In this document: positions 10,719-25,700 of the stretch, piece after piece
Position numbering within the stretch: position 1 is the stretch's first letter
Layout: each line of letters starts with the position of its first letter
Source: Odontesthes bonariensis
Lineage: Eukaryota; Chordata; Actinopteri; Atheriniformes; Atherinopsidae
DNA length: 64,000 nucleotides
Reading direction: 5' to 3'
Assembly (NCBI RefSeq): GCF_027942865.1
Contig: NC_134515.1
Location: 13,741,227-13,805,226, forward strand
Notes under the pieces: model-generated
The model's database searches: none
Told to the model about the DNA's origin: nothing
What the model saw: the letters and a program-made list of their open reading frames with translations, nothing else
Translations under genes and position numbers: made by a program

Positions 10719-13700
10719 GTCAGTGGAGAGCGGAGATTGGACTGGAAATGTGTTCGTGCTTCACTCTGTGTGCGTTGGCCTTTGAAACGAGCAATCTTTA
10801 GGCTATCAACAGAGTTGGTTTAATTTCAAGTGCCGTTATGTGATCCTGTGATTCTGCAAGTGATTGTGACCACATGGCTGTTTTCAGTTACGCAGTCACA
10901 TGACCTCAACACGTACTCAGGATTTAACTGACAGCACACAGTTACGTGTATTACTCCAACCATGTTTGATAGTTTTAACATTTCTCTAGGTGTAACCACT
11001 CTCAGTGTTTATTAGTACACACTTATACGTGTTAATTTATCTTTTAAATACAGGTCTCAATTTCAAATAGCCGCTGCGAGTCAGTGTGACTGCTGCAACA
11101 AGTCTCTAATCTGCACTCTCCACCCACTCTAGACAATTTCTGTCTTAATAGTTTACTTGATATTTTAATGATCTTTTAGGGCTCATCGACCTCCTTTGAT
11201 GCACTTTGAAGCTCTAAGAGCTTTAATGACGGAAAACTCGAGTATAGAAACTAATAAAAACTGTTGTGATCTGTAGGAAATCTGGACAGTTTAGTCTCAT
11301 TGTGTGACACATGCCAAATTATATCCTTTTAACTGTGTTAATCTCCTCATAGGGGACTACCAGATGCTCCAGAGACTCATACTGGGTCATGACCCGGTTT
11401 AGCAACAACAATCTAGAATCTGTTGTTCGACCACGTCATGGTTTAAGTTTACCATTTTGTCCATATTTTTGTCATTGTTGAATCATTACATACATTTTCT
11501 GTATTTTAAAGACTAAAGTTAATCATTTAAAATCATAAAACTTCATTTGGAAAACTCGGGCCGTGTTTCGAAAGCAGTAGATGACACAGAAGATAGACAG
11601 GACTAATCAGAACATCATGTGGAGGAAGATCACAGATTTAAGTGACGCACCAGGGATCAGATGATGATGAGGATCAGTACAGAATATTCCTCACTGTTAA
11701 AACTTTCAAGAGCGAGGAAATGAGGGCAAATAAAGGCACAAAGACTTGTTTTTATGTTTGTGTCCAGATGTCCTTCTACACACTAGGGGACAGCATCAGA
11801 GTTCATCTGCTAAAAGAGTAAATTCCTGACTCATCCGGCATTCTGTTGCGTAAAAGACAGCATCGCCTCCTCACCAAAATGACATCAAACAACAGAACTA
11901 GATGAATGGGTTGAATTTCTTAAGTAAAACACTTGTGACTGGTTTACAGTAGTAGTGAGAGTTTCCACAGCCTCCCATTGGAAGCCCCCCGGTGATATGT
12001 GCTCTCATGCTTTTTGAGTCCACTGCAACCTCGGCACACGTCGCTGCTGCAGCGCAGAAAGAAACACAACAGATGTCACACCCCCTTATGAACCACATAG
12101 TTGCATGCGGAGTGAGAGCAGAGAGGGAGTGTTATGTGACAGAAGCTGAAAACCCACAAAACATCTGGAATCAAGATATTACTGTTCACACAAAACACAC
12201 AGGCTGGCTCACACATTTCAGCCAGTTAAGCGGTGACTCATTAACTGACACTGTGTCTGTGCCTCTGCTGTGTTATTGCTCCATAAACCCTGGTTTATGG
12301 TTTACAATAGCATATGCAAGTGTGTGTGTGTGTGTTTATTCTGTAGTCCTCTTCAGTTTACTTTGTGCATGGATGTTTGTGTACCTGTGTGTTTATATCT
12401 GTGAATGTTAGTTCGTTAGAAATGTTGTTTCTGTGTTAACATGCCAGACAGACAAACACCAGACCTTATAACTGCCCACCATGCTGCTGTGGACTAAAGC
12501 CTTCCACACTCCTGCATCAGCTAAGAACTCCTTATCACTCTGACTGCTAATATAGTTAAACTTTGCCATCAAAATATTTAATAAAAAACAAAAAAATAGT
12601 CTAAAAGTCTCCACTATTGTCTCAGCTACTTGATTGACCACATAACAAACTGATTTATCGTGGCACACCATAACAGCTTTATGTTTCTCCTGCAAATCCC
12701 ATTTAGAAGTGAAAAGCTGAATCACCGCAGGATTAAAATATCTGCAGAGTCCTCTGTGTTGTCAGCGGCAGTATTGGAAGGGTTATGTAAGCGCTTTCTC
12801 ACTGGAAGTCAATCTGTCAAAATGCTAAAACTGCAAGCAGACGTAGAGGAGGCAGACCTTCGGGGGTCCCAATAACACATATCATGATGTATGGTTTAAC
12901 CCACATTAATTCATATGTCTGGTTAAAATATTGTGCATGGAAGCTGCTGAGAGTGAGTGTTTTGCTTCCCTATTGTGTGCAGATTGGATGGGTTTAATAC
13001 TTTGTGTTCAGCAGCTTCACAAAAATGGATTCATGTCCAAGGAAGAAGACCACAAAAGCTGCATTTAAATTTTCAGAGGATGCCTAAATTCTTCACCGCC
13101 ACTCAGAATCATAACATTGTTTTTGCTGAGATTGCAGCTCTTGTAAAGTTGGATGAAGTAGGTTTTATAGTAAGTTTTACAAGCTGAAGAATCTGTCGCT
13201 GTTCAAGTGTGGGAGACTCACAAGTGCACAGTGTTTCTGATGCCTAACCAATGGGACCAATGCATCAACAAATTGTATTAATATGATAACAGACTGAATG
13301 TTATCAGGGAGTATAACTGCTCAGGATGCTGTCAGCCATTTGTTTGTCAAACAGCCTTCGCTCGAGCCTCTCTGATAAAAGTGACTCCGTGTGTTAGACC
13401 CAAATTTTGTATATCTCTGGTTTTATAAATGCAGATTTGCCAGACACTCAAAGCATTTCACAGAATACATATTAATTAAAAACTTCAGAGAGACTGGAAG
13501 GAACAGCAGAACAGTTTTTCAAATGCAACACAGTGTGGTTCATGTTTTTTCGCTTCAGATAAGAAAAGTCTTGTATCAGCCTCAGTTGCAGCTGGTGCAG
13601 TGATAAGCTTTGAAACTCAACGAAAAGTCAAGGCAAGAGGTTTGCTGTTTGACGCTGCATTCAAACATTAGCCACAACTCCGAGGACAGTACACCAGATT

Positions 13701-16700
13701 TAAAAGTGATGTGTCACTGTTAATATAATCAATGTGTTCTAATGAGGGGTGTACGAGTATGCTTTGTTCATACCCCATGATCACACACAAAAAGTATTTC
13801 AAATGTATTTATTATCTAGTTCATTCTGTGCCTGAAAGATCTTCAAACGTTACAGTTTTCACCAATCTAGCGTGCTCTCAGCAACACATGGCTATGTTTT
13901 GGCTGTACAAAGAGCATTACTTCATTAACACATCATTAAATAAGCAGCCATTTTCTATCATTGCACCCCTAATTATAACAGTCATAGAGAGTCCTGTAAT
14001 ACCCTGCAGGTGGCAGTGAGTCATTTCTCCTCCTGAGGACTTGAAATGCAACAATAGAAGATTATTATATTTGATTTTTATTTATGTATTTTTTTTAAAA
14101 TAGAAAATAGTAAAAACTTACAATTTTACAAAGCAGGAGGTTATGTGTTTTTCTCTTTTTGCTAACCACCACCAACAGCTGAAAACTCAGAGATGCAGTT
14201 TAATATTGCATTAGTATGAAGATAGGCAACAGGTTCAGTTAATTGATCATTAACAGGGCTGATTAAGCCATCTACCATCAACTTTTGTTAAAATCCCGAC
14301 AGTTGGTGATGTTTGTGCTGTAACCATGGCGTCAAGCCTGCTGATGTTTATTTCAGCTAATCGTGGGCCAGATAACGAATTGCTTTGACTTGCAACTCCA
14401 CACTGAGTAGAAGGAAAGGTCCCATGCAAAGTTTGGTCAGTGTGACCTTTGTGTGAAATCATCCAAGAATAATTCACAAAGTATTAAACCAGATTTAAAA
14501 AAAACTATTGGGAGGGGAAAGCACCTGCAACCAGGAGGTGAATAAGAACCAAAGATAAAAGGAAGTAGTTTTTCCAGTATGTTTGTTTAATTTCTGTTCA
14601 GTTAGTCATCCTTGTGATCTTTAGGAGGCAGAAGAATGTATTTTAGAGATACCAGGATAGTCACTTTAGGTCTTTTTCTCTTGGACATTTCTACCCAAAT
14701 TTACCTGGAAATGTAAAGATGTAGATGATAATGATATTGTTTTACAAGCTGTATATTTGAAACAACAAAGCTGTGATGTCTGCGCTACAGAGAAAAATGC
14801 TCAACATATCATATTTTTATGTAAAACGCTTTTTTTGGAGTGAGAATAAAAATCAGGTCAAAGGCTTTGAGCTCCTGAAAGGTCCTTTCATTAGGAGCAG
14901 GGAGTGGGTGAGAGGTAAAGAGGCAGAGAGCGGGACATCTACAATAATTGACAGAGCTTTCAGCAGATTTCTAACTTTGGACACATGAACACTCAGACAC
15001 ACTTGGAAGCATGTATGCATTGAAAACGTTTATTTTTCCGTAGCATTCTTCTTTGTATGCAGCTGATAGTCACAGACATGCACTCACAGGTTGTGTAAAT
15101 GGGTCATGCTGTTTCCAGCGTTTTCACTGCACGTGGCTTTAGTTTCCTTTCATGTTTGTGTTTCTGCAGTGTCAGGCTATTTAATTTCCCTGCTGCTGCT
15201 TTCTACTGTGTCCGCGGAGGATACTTTAAAAGGCAAATGGAGTAAATAGTGTTTGAGCAACTGAACGTATGAAATAAGCGGGACACTTATATTTCCATAA
15301 AATCTAATGATCCAAGTGCCAGCTGTGATTATTCATAGTGAACTAGTGACTTTAAATGACTAAAAGACCTGACCTTTTAGGTGAGTTACTCAATAGTTAG
15401 ACTTGATTACTGCATATGCAAATCAGCAGCTGCAGACTGGCCTGGATCATTCAAATGACAGGATGGACAAATGTCAAAATTTACAATGTAACTGTTGTGA
15501 TTTCTGGAAATAATGTTGATTGTACCGCAAAAAAGATTTATGAATGGAATTTAATGTCATTTGGTGGGGTGAAAAAAAGTAGATATTGCAACAGTAAGGT
15601 GCATAAACGAAAAATACACTAAGATAACAAGAGAACAAAAGGGTCATCTGTTATAAAGCTGCAATGGCAATGTATAAGAAAGTTTAGATTCCAACAATAA
15701 TTGGTAGTATCAGAGGCTGTCTTTTTTTAAAATGTTGTAGTGTTGACATACATTTTTGCATGAGAAACACTGAACATGCAGTCCCAAACAATGTGTAGGT
15801 TAAATGCTAACTGGTCAGAAAGGATTTGAGTATTGTGGTTTGTTGTGTAGTTTGGCTGTAATTCTATAGCCTGACTACGTCATACTCACGATTCTAGTCA
15901 GAATGTGAGTCTGATACCGCTCGATAGAGTTTTGAGTATGGGGCGTGTTTCAACCGAACCAGGAGAAAAAATGCCTCTTCGCTCAATTGGACAGACCTAC
16001 AACCAATCAGAGCAACGTAGTATGTGACGTAGATTAAGCGACACACACTTGTTGTAGGAAAAACATAATTTCTATCGATAAAAGCCTTTATCGCGTTTCA
16101 AAATGAATGCAATGTCCCTGTTGATCATCTGTCCATCATCGTATAAAGCCTGCCCTGGCAATCTGATTGGGTTGACTGTTTTGATGTCGAGCATAGAGAT
16201 TTCCCAACTGAGCAGAGCCAGACCGAACTTCCCGACCAAAAATTTTATGGGCGGGGCTAAGTTCGGCTGGCACCCAGGCTAGTAATTCTATCCACAGGAG
16301 GAAAATTGGCATAGAAGTTAAAGAAATTAGTTGTTTTGTTTGTTTTTCTCAGGTTGTTTTCCATTGATTCGGTTTTTTATGATCAGTAAGCTATACATCG
16401 GTTAAAGGTTAGGAAGCCCTGCTTTGCATGTGCATATAAACCCATCTCTGTTGCATGAAGGTAGATGGTTGGCATATCCATTGTGGCTTTATCTGTTTAA
16501 TCCTTCACAATTGCATTAAAATATGCAAATCATCTTGTATTTTTGGTGAACAGATAAAATGAGACTGAAACATTTAATTGTTTAGAGCTATACTTTAGCG
16601 TGTTTTTGGTTTAACTGTTATCCCATTGGTGTAAATGTTCCTGTGGTGCTTGCCTGCAGTCTGTCTGCCATCATTACTCTCCATCACACTGTGATTTCCA

Positions 16701-19700
16701 CTTTCTTGTGTTTTTTTTTTTTTTCTCTGCAGAGCACACTTTGTCACACACTACATAATGACTTGCCCATTTCTAGCATCCTTTCAATGCTGGTTTATCA
16801 CAATCACTTTCTAACTGTCAAACTCTGCCTCTTTTCCCACCTGTCTCGTTGTTACTCTCTGTCATATCCGTTTGTTTTGATCCAAGTGCATCAACTCTTC
16901 CGTCACCTGGGAATTCAGACTTGTGCAAAGTCTGATGGTTTCTTAGAAATGAAAAAAAAAAACTAAAATTTCTTAATGAAGCAGACTTAAGTTACAGTGC
17001 AATCTTTGTGTGTTATGTCCCACATTTTCCACTGCATACCCTATAGTATTAAGAGAGCTAGATACAATAATTGGTAAAAGTCTTGTTTACAATTTTTCCA
17101 GAGGTTACAGCTGTAATAATCGAGAACAATCATTTTCCTTATAGTTCATCATTATTCTGTGTATAATGTCTGCACTGTACTGTTCAATACCATGGTCATT
17201 ACATAATATCACTTAAAACAAGTGTTACTGAAGAGTAAATATAAGTACCCAGAGCCATAGACTGTACATAAAAGATGGATGTGACCACTATAATGTCCCC
17301 CATTGGTTTGTGGACTGGTGTTTATATCAGAACTGGCATGCTAGGGTTGTATTTGAGGACAATATGCAGCCCTGCCCATGATAAATACTAAAATTCAAGT
17401 TTGAGTTAGGAAAAAATCCCAACTTAAACCACAGTTTTTTGGCTCCTCTGTGTTGGCTTCATGTTTCAGGATGGGTGGTTACTGCTTGTTGAGAACTAAT
17501 GAGCAAATAGGAAGTTTGCAGTTGATTCAGAAGATATAGTCTCATACCTTGTCTTTGGTGGAGCCAGGATATGTTCTTTTTTTGAGGGGGTTGATATTTA
17601 GTCATCTTTGTGGTGCTCTGTTTATTTAACTTCCTCTTAATCCAAAAGAGGAAGTTAAATAAACGTAGATAGCAACACGAAGCTCAAACTAAAATCAAAC
17701 TTTATTTGGTCTTACTGGTGTTCTTTTTGGTAGCTTTTCAGAACCTATTTATGTCCTTTATGCTCTCATATGCTGTAAATATGCGGTTCCATCCACTGTT
17801 TTCCTTTAATCTTGGTTTCTTTATTTTTATAGTTAATTCACATACCTTATAGATGCTATTACATATTATAAATAATATACATACATGTATGCATACTTAG
17901 TCATGTTTACAGAGGATATTTTTTTGTCCTACATACATTTCCTGGAGTTTATCCAGACCTTTATTACTACTTCATGACGAGACACCACTACTCTTCAACC
18001 AAATTTTTACAGAAAAAAGGGATTGGTTTACACAAAATGGAGGCAGGTCCCAGAATGTAACTTTATATAAACATTTATGTCCTAACAAACTAAGCAATAC
18101 ATGCAAGTGCACATCTAACTGAGTTCTAAAGAGTTTTTGTCCATTAATTCCATTCGGGTACTGTATGTGTGGTTGGTCATTCTTGCTTGACCTTTGGCTC
18201 CTACCCAGTTTGGGCACATGATTGATGTATATGCTATGCAACAGTCTACTACCAGAATAAAACTACATGTTTAACTGTCAGCCCCCTGTTTGCTGCCAAA
18301 ACATCTCTTAGTTGCTTTGGCATAAACCCATGTGATGCTGTGGTGTCTGGTTTTCGGAAGTTGACAGTTGATCTTCTGAGTCCTGTGGGTTGCAGTGTGG
18401 ACCCTTCCCGGAGAGAGCTTATTCAACAGATCCTCTGTTGTACTGGCATCTGCAGAGTCTGGAGCCCTAGTAACCATGTTTGGTTCTTGTTCCTTGAGTC
18501 ATATCTGCCACAATGTCCACACATGCATCACTAAGATGTATGTGGGAGTCTTATCTGAGCATGAACATCATACATCGGACAACAACTCGTACTTACAGGA
18601 TTAGGAGTTAAAAAAACATGGTTACGGTTAATGAAGCACACGCTGCAATGGGTCACACTTTTTCATTCTTATCAGTCGTGGTTCCCTTTGGGAAATTTAG
18701 ATTCTATCTTTACAAAACAGCAGCCTAGTAACACATTTCCATCTGACAATTTACAACCATGGATGAGGGAACTACAACACATATGGACAAACATATCTAT
18801 TACATTTTTTCTGTTGTGACTGCACCACCCAGGACATTATTTAATTGATCTCTGCACTGCTGTTAAAGAAAAAGCATAAGTAACAAAGTAATAGATTGAG
18901 TATGTTGCTTTTCCCATTGTGACATGGAAACTACTTATTTTTGCTTGATAATCTCAGATAGCACAAACAATGCTGAGAAGAGTAATAAAGTTTACTAAAT
19001 TTATTACTTTGAAGGTGGAGTTATTGGGAAGCATTGGGAGGTTTAAAAGTCATATAATTTTGCAGAGTCCACCACCATTGCATGAAGGGGATTAGGGCCT
19101 TGGCTTTGTTTAGGATCTGTAGTTGTTTGGAGTATCTCTGTGTAAAGCCAATGGGAGGTATAAACTCTCTCTCAGGGTTTCTGGGTGTTTTAATAAGGCT
19201 GGTTATAAGCCATGTTGTTCCAGTAATGGAAACTGTGTGAGAGACAAGTGGGTCTCTGGTTCCCATGAGAGAAAAGACTGAAGAGTGAAGTGAAATACTG
19301 TAACGAAAGAAAGCAAGGCAAGGCAAGGCATGTTTATTTGAAGAGCACAATTCGTACACAAGGAAATTCAAAGTGCTTTACAGCTACATACAATCACAAG
19401 AAGGCAAATAAAATCATTCCAAAAAACATAAAAAATAATCATTAATTAATTAAATTAAAAGTGAAGAGTGCAGATAAAATACTTTCAGGTGTCATATGCA
19501 CAGCTCAATAGAACTGTTTTCAGCCTGGATTTAAACATTGTCAGAGTTGAGGCCTGTCTCACATCTTCTGGAAGACTGTTCCAGATTTTAGGAGCATAAA
19601 ACTGAAACGCAGCCTCACCTTGTTTCGTCCTGACTCTGGGCACCAGCAGCAGACCCCTCCCTGAGGCTCTCAGAGCCCGAGTTGGTTCATATGGCTCTAA

Positions 19701-22700
19701 CATGTCAGATGTACTTTGGCACTTGACCATGAAGAGACTTGTACACAAGCAGAGCTGTTTTAAAGTCTATTCTCTGAGCGACAGGAAGCCAGTGCAGAGA
19801 CCTGAGCACTGGACTAATATGGTCGTATTTCCTGGTTCTAGTCAGGACTCGAGCAGCAGCGTTCTGGATGTACTGCAGCTGTCTTACAGCCCGTTTAGAG
19901 AGCCCAGTGAGCAAGCCGTTACAGTAGTCTAACCTGCTGGAGACAAACGCATGGATTAGTCTTTCTAAGTCTGGTTTAGACACTATTACTTTGATTCTGG
20001 CAATGTTTCTGCTGATGTTACAGATTTAATGTGGCTGTTAAAGTTCAGGTCTGAGTCCAATATTACCCCGAGATTTCTAACTTGATAATTAGGTTTTAGA
20101 GAGAGAGTCTCAAGGTGACTGATAACACTTTCTCTTTGTTTCTGTGGGCCACAGACAATGATTTCAGTTTTGTCTGAGTTTAGCTGGAGGAAATTGTTTT
20201 GCATCCACACACTGATCTGTTCGATGCAGTGACACAATGTATCTACATGCCTGTGTTCTCCTGCCATCAATGATACGTAGATCTGTGTGTCATCTGCATA
20301 GTTGGGATAGGACACATTATAGCTGCATATTAGCTGGCCTAATGGAAGCATGTACAGATTGAACAATAGGGGTCCCAGGATTGACCCCTGGGGAACCCCA
20401 CAGGTCATAGCCATTTGGTCTGAGGCACAGTAACCAATTTCAACAAAATATTTCCTGTCCTCGAGATAGGACTTGAACCTGTTTAAAGCACTACCAGAGA
20501 TTCCCACCCAGTCTTCTAACCTCTGTAATAAGATCGCATGGTCAACTGTGTCAAAGGCAGCACTCAGGTCCAGCAGAACTAAGAACTAGACTTTGCTTGC
20601 GTCTGTGTTCAGGCGGATATTGTTTGTTACCTTGATCAGAGCTGTCTCAGTCTTTCTGTCTTCACAAAAATAACTCTCCCTTGTTCTACGCGAAAACTGG
20701 TTGAACACACATAGCTTTTCTTTGTAAATCTCATAATGAACCTGGAGCTTTGACTTGCGCCATTTCCGTTCGGCTCTCCGGCTCTCCCTTTTCTGTGCCC
20801 TGACCGACTCTTCTTTTCTCCATGGTGCCCTTTGCCTACTTTTAACCATTCTAACCTTGACAGGAGCAATGGTATCCAAAACATTTAAGAGACTCGATGT
20901 GTAAGAGTTCAACAGATCATCAACATTAGAACACGGGGTGTTCTCAAACCTAATCATTTGCAGTGAAAAGTCTCTCAGTGTTTTAGCTTTATATAACGTA
21001 GTCATTACATTTCTAAACAAGAATCAATCATGACAGGGATAATGCACAGATTGCCACACCACTGGATGGAAATGCTCATCCACATTTGCTTTTGTTTTTA
21101 AGACACCCACTTCTGAACATCACCGTACCAATCAAATATTAGGTATATTTTCACTTGATAAGTTAATCGCTGAAAGCATGATGATAAGTGGGGAAGTGTG
21201 CATTTTCTTTCAGTATATAGATGCTAAGACATTCTTGAGACCTAATTCTAGTATGAACAGTATCCAGATCCAACTTTTGTGAAATATTTCAATCACATTT
21301 GAAATGGTCAAACTGTCACAAGTCTTCTTTTCAGCTTAGGGAGATATGCTCTCATTCAGGTAAAGGAAGTGTTTGTATGTGTCAAAATATCTCAGCCCAT
21401 AGAGGTAAAACTGTTTGAATACTTGACAGAGCACCACAAGCAATGTGGAAAAAGTAATCTGGCCTCATACGGCTGAGCCAACATACTGAGGATGCCTGAA
21501 TGATGGCACTCGTCTGCAGATGCCTCACGTTGCAGGGTATTTAAATATTTCAAAGTCTTTCGCTGTCGGTAGACTTTTTCTTTTTTTTTTAAACTTTCTT
21601 ACCACTCAAGCATCAACAAACACAGAGACAGAAACTGAAAGTGAGGGTATCAGAAAGAACAAAGAGGTATTTTGGAAAATTAAGCATGGATAGAATCTTT
21701 GTAAGAGAAGCAGGAAATTACATATGTAGTGTGCAGTGTGTTAACCCAATTAAGTCTCTGCTGCTCCTCTGGATGTGTGTTGCAGAACGTTATGTTGACA
21801 CAAAGACACTCATTCACTCACATTCACATTCATTTTGAGTGCAGAGGAACTCTTTGCCCCAAGCGATGGATTCCCAAAAAAAAAGGGGAAAGAGCCGTGA
21901 GTGAAATGTGCTAATGAAGCCTGATGAACAGCTACTTCTGTTCTACTCTTCCTCGCCCCCCACTCCACCCCTCACACTTTTCACTCGTTCTCTCCTTGTT
22001 TCACTTCATTCCCTTCTTCCTCTGGCTCTGAGTGCATTTGTGTTAATTGTCTGCTGCCGCTGCTGCTTATTGAAGCCCTCGCAGGCTTCTCAGCACTGCT
22101 GGTGTTTCTCAGAGAAAAAACACTTTGGCATTTCAGTGCTGCTCCCCTGCTGAATATGCATTGATAGAAGAAGCTAAATGTAAAGAACTCAGAGCTGGCA
22201 GAGACTAAACTACTGAGTAGCAAAGTCACTTAGATATTTATCTGTTTCTCTTGTCAGACAGCTAAATGACTGGTCAGCTCGTGGCCGCTGAAAGCTTTTG
22301 CAGACTCTCTGCTCTAATCAAGTCCTGATTTTATAACTGCATATGAAAAAAAAAAAAATCACCAGTCAAGTCTCTGTAGTGAATTCAGCTTTACTTATAG
22401 GTATGATAATCTGACCAGGACCAGCACTCCCTGAACGAAGAGCTCTCGTATCTCAATGGGACTTTCCTGGCTAAATAAAGGAAATAAGATTAAATCAATT
22501 CTCCTACAAAGAAGGCCTTACTTCAAATGCATCTCAAACTTATTGACCTGGTATGTTCCCCCCTGACATTCCACAGATAGTTGCTTGTTAACTGTTTCCA
22601 GATCACAGGCTGTCACAACCCTATGTTATGGAACTCTTTGCCCACTGAAATCAGACACACCAAGTCTGTTGCTTGATTCAGATCCTGTTTAAAACTTTCC

Positions 22701-25700
22701 TTTCTGTGAAAGCCTTTGGCAATGTCTGATATATTTATCACACATTTTTATTATTGTGTTATTGTGAACATTCATTTGACTCTAACTAACCTTATCCCTT
22801 CTTGTAAAGTACTTTATAACACTGTTAAGAAAAGGGTGCATGTAACTATGCTGATTGATAGCTGATATTGCTGAAATGTTTCACTCTCCTGAAATGCCAG
22901 GAGAATGAAAATAAAATGAATTTATAGGGAAAAAATTATCCCCAAGACTATATTTTCTATTTACAACAGTAATAAATTAGTTCTTTACCAATTTATACAG
23001 CTTTATACGGCAACATTAGTGTATGGATATTTGAAATTAGGGGCCAGTTGAAGAGCCCTAATATAGGCAGCTCCTGTGAGTTAGAGCCACATTGAGTCAT
23101 ACATTAATTCATTCAATTTCTATAGCCTATCTGCTTACTATTGTTCGAGGTTGCTTGGGCCTGCAGTCCCATGTGTCTTAGAACGACAGGCGGGGTACAC
23201 CCTGTATCATCAGTCCATTACAGGACTATCATGACCTGTATGGATCAGTATGGATGGTCAGTGACTCCCATTGGCTCACAGGCTTCACAATCAACTCTAT
23301 CAAGCCCCTAAAACCAAATCTATTAGGGCTATCATACTTGTAATAACTGAATTATTTGCAGAAGGACCATCAGCACACTTATCAGAGGGAAATTAGCTGA
23401 TGACATCATGAGAAAAGCTGATACTTTTTGAACATGAGTCTCTTGAACTGAGGGATGTTTTAGAGCCTGACGCTCACAATAACTATGTCCATGTTGTTTT
23501 AGTCTATTGGGAGCATGTGGAAGTATGGATAAAAAATATAAGCAATAAATAAATTCACAAAATAAAACTCATTGAGCAAAAAAATATATATATATTTTTT
23601 TCATTTTACAAAACCCAACTGATGGTTCCATAGTCTCCATACTTTTAGCTCAGAGATATGAACGTGTCAGCAGTATAGTGGCAGCATAATAGCTGCTCTC
23701 ACTGTATTTATGGATTCCTTTGGCTTTTTCTGGCTTCCTCAGTTTCTGTTTTGACTCAGGCAGGAAGGGGTGTGTAGATACAGGCCAATGAGCAGATGGA
23801 TGATAACTGTTTTTTTTTATCTGAATACATAGTCTGACTCGCTCTCAGTCTGCCTTTTTTCCCGCTTGCTGTTCTTTGTCAATTTTTCCATCATCATTCA
23901 CCACTGTCCCCCACTCACAACTAAACATCCAGTCCAGTCAGTAATGCACAGGTTCTTATACTTGATTTACCAAATGTCCCATAATGATTACATTCCATGG
24001 TCTGTAAGTGAGGAACTGCTGGATTCTTTTCCCCCATCCGTAAACATTTCTGCTTTTGTTCTGTTTTGAAGAGATCAGTAGAGGACTTTATCAGTAAATT
24101 ACAGAAGCATGACACTCCCATGCATTAAAAAAAAAAAACAGATAAAGAAAGATAAAAGGCGTCATGTGTAGGTTTGCTTGTGAATTGACATTTTTCCTCT
24201 CCATTCTTCTCCTCTTAGGGCTCTGGTGTTTATTGTTCATGGAGCTGGGGAGCACAGCGGGCCATATGATGAGATTGCACAGAGACTGAGGGATCTGTCC
24301 CTTCTGGTATTTGCACATGACCATGGTGAGTGACAAACACATATCACAGGACTGTAATCGCATGCGTACATTTACACTTACACTCATTGTGCCTCTCATA
24401 TTTATCTGTAGTTCTGTTATAAATTGGCTTTATTCTTTGACTTTATGTATTCATATTCTGTAGTTCACTAAATAAACTATGTTCCTAGTTTGTACACTCT
24501 GCTCATACAAACGTAATGTATGTCTAAGACTTTAAGAGGATGTAGCGGGATAAAATAACTGGGTCTGATAAAGCGTCTCTATTAGGACAGATAGGTCTGG
24601 TGCAGTAAATACAAGAACATGACGAAGATGGTGGATGGCCTGCTCACATCACTAGTAAATGTTCAATGATACGTTGTCGAGTGTAGGTGCAACCTCTGTG
24701 AGATAAAGGTGAACATAAATATGAAATGTTTCCGGATATCGGGGCTTGGTCGTACGGATTTTATGCGAGAACTCTGTCTCTCCGAGTCCAGCGCTGATAC
24801 TTGACTTGTGACCATCAATAAATACTTTGTTTAACTTAAGACTTCTCCAGCTTGTTCTTGGGCTTCCAATAAAAGAATCGGGCTAACAGTTCATGCACAG
24901 CTTTTGCTTGAGCTTACAGAAATCCCTTCGGTGCTTGTTAATTCTTTATTGATCTAATCCTTTTAGAGAAAAGCAGTTAGGTGGTTCATTGCTCTTTTGT
25001 TCTGCAGCAGTACCTTTCTGTGTAAGCAGTGTGTTGAATGCAAGTCAAGAAAAACTTGCTGGTTTTGTCAATTGTTCATTTGAGCTTTGAGCAGAACTGT
25101 CTAACTCTGTAACCCCTTGTCGCTGGCAGAACTGGTCCGGAGCCTAGAAAAAACACAGACAAATCACATGGTGTGTCTAAGGCTTCGGGTTTGGGTTTAG
25201 CATCTTGTTCAAAAGTGCTAATTTCAGCAATATTAATTACATATCTCTCTCTATATATATATGTATGTATATATATATATATTGTGTCAGTCAGCTTAAA
25301 AAGCTTACACAGCAGACGTGGCTCAAAATGACAAATATAAGGGAAATAGCACTTGAATTCTTTCTTTATTTATTATTATTATTGTTTAAAAATGTGTCAA
25401 ATTGAAATTTACACCCATGTTTCCATTTTACTTAGTGATTGGGGGGTGTTCCTCATCCGAGGCAAAGGATAGAGGATGTCATTTGCTGGACAAACTATGA
25501 ATCCCCTCTCGGCTAATTTTTGATTTGTGGATATGTGAATAAAACTATTCTGACTTAACTTTGTTTGGCTTTTTTCTTCTCAAGTATGTCTACAGTTTTA
25601 GATAATTAATCCAAAGTGGGAGAACAAAAAAATCCTTTTCTCTGTATGTATTGTATGGCCAACAAAGCTTATAACAGGATACAAAGTTGTTCTCGTGACA

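Noticed and set aside
18271..18480. Minus-strand open frame of 68 codons
   Set aside because: It shows no recognised domain, no splice context and no neighbour; possibly an unclassified repeat.
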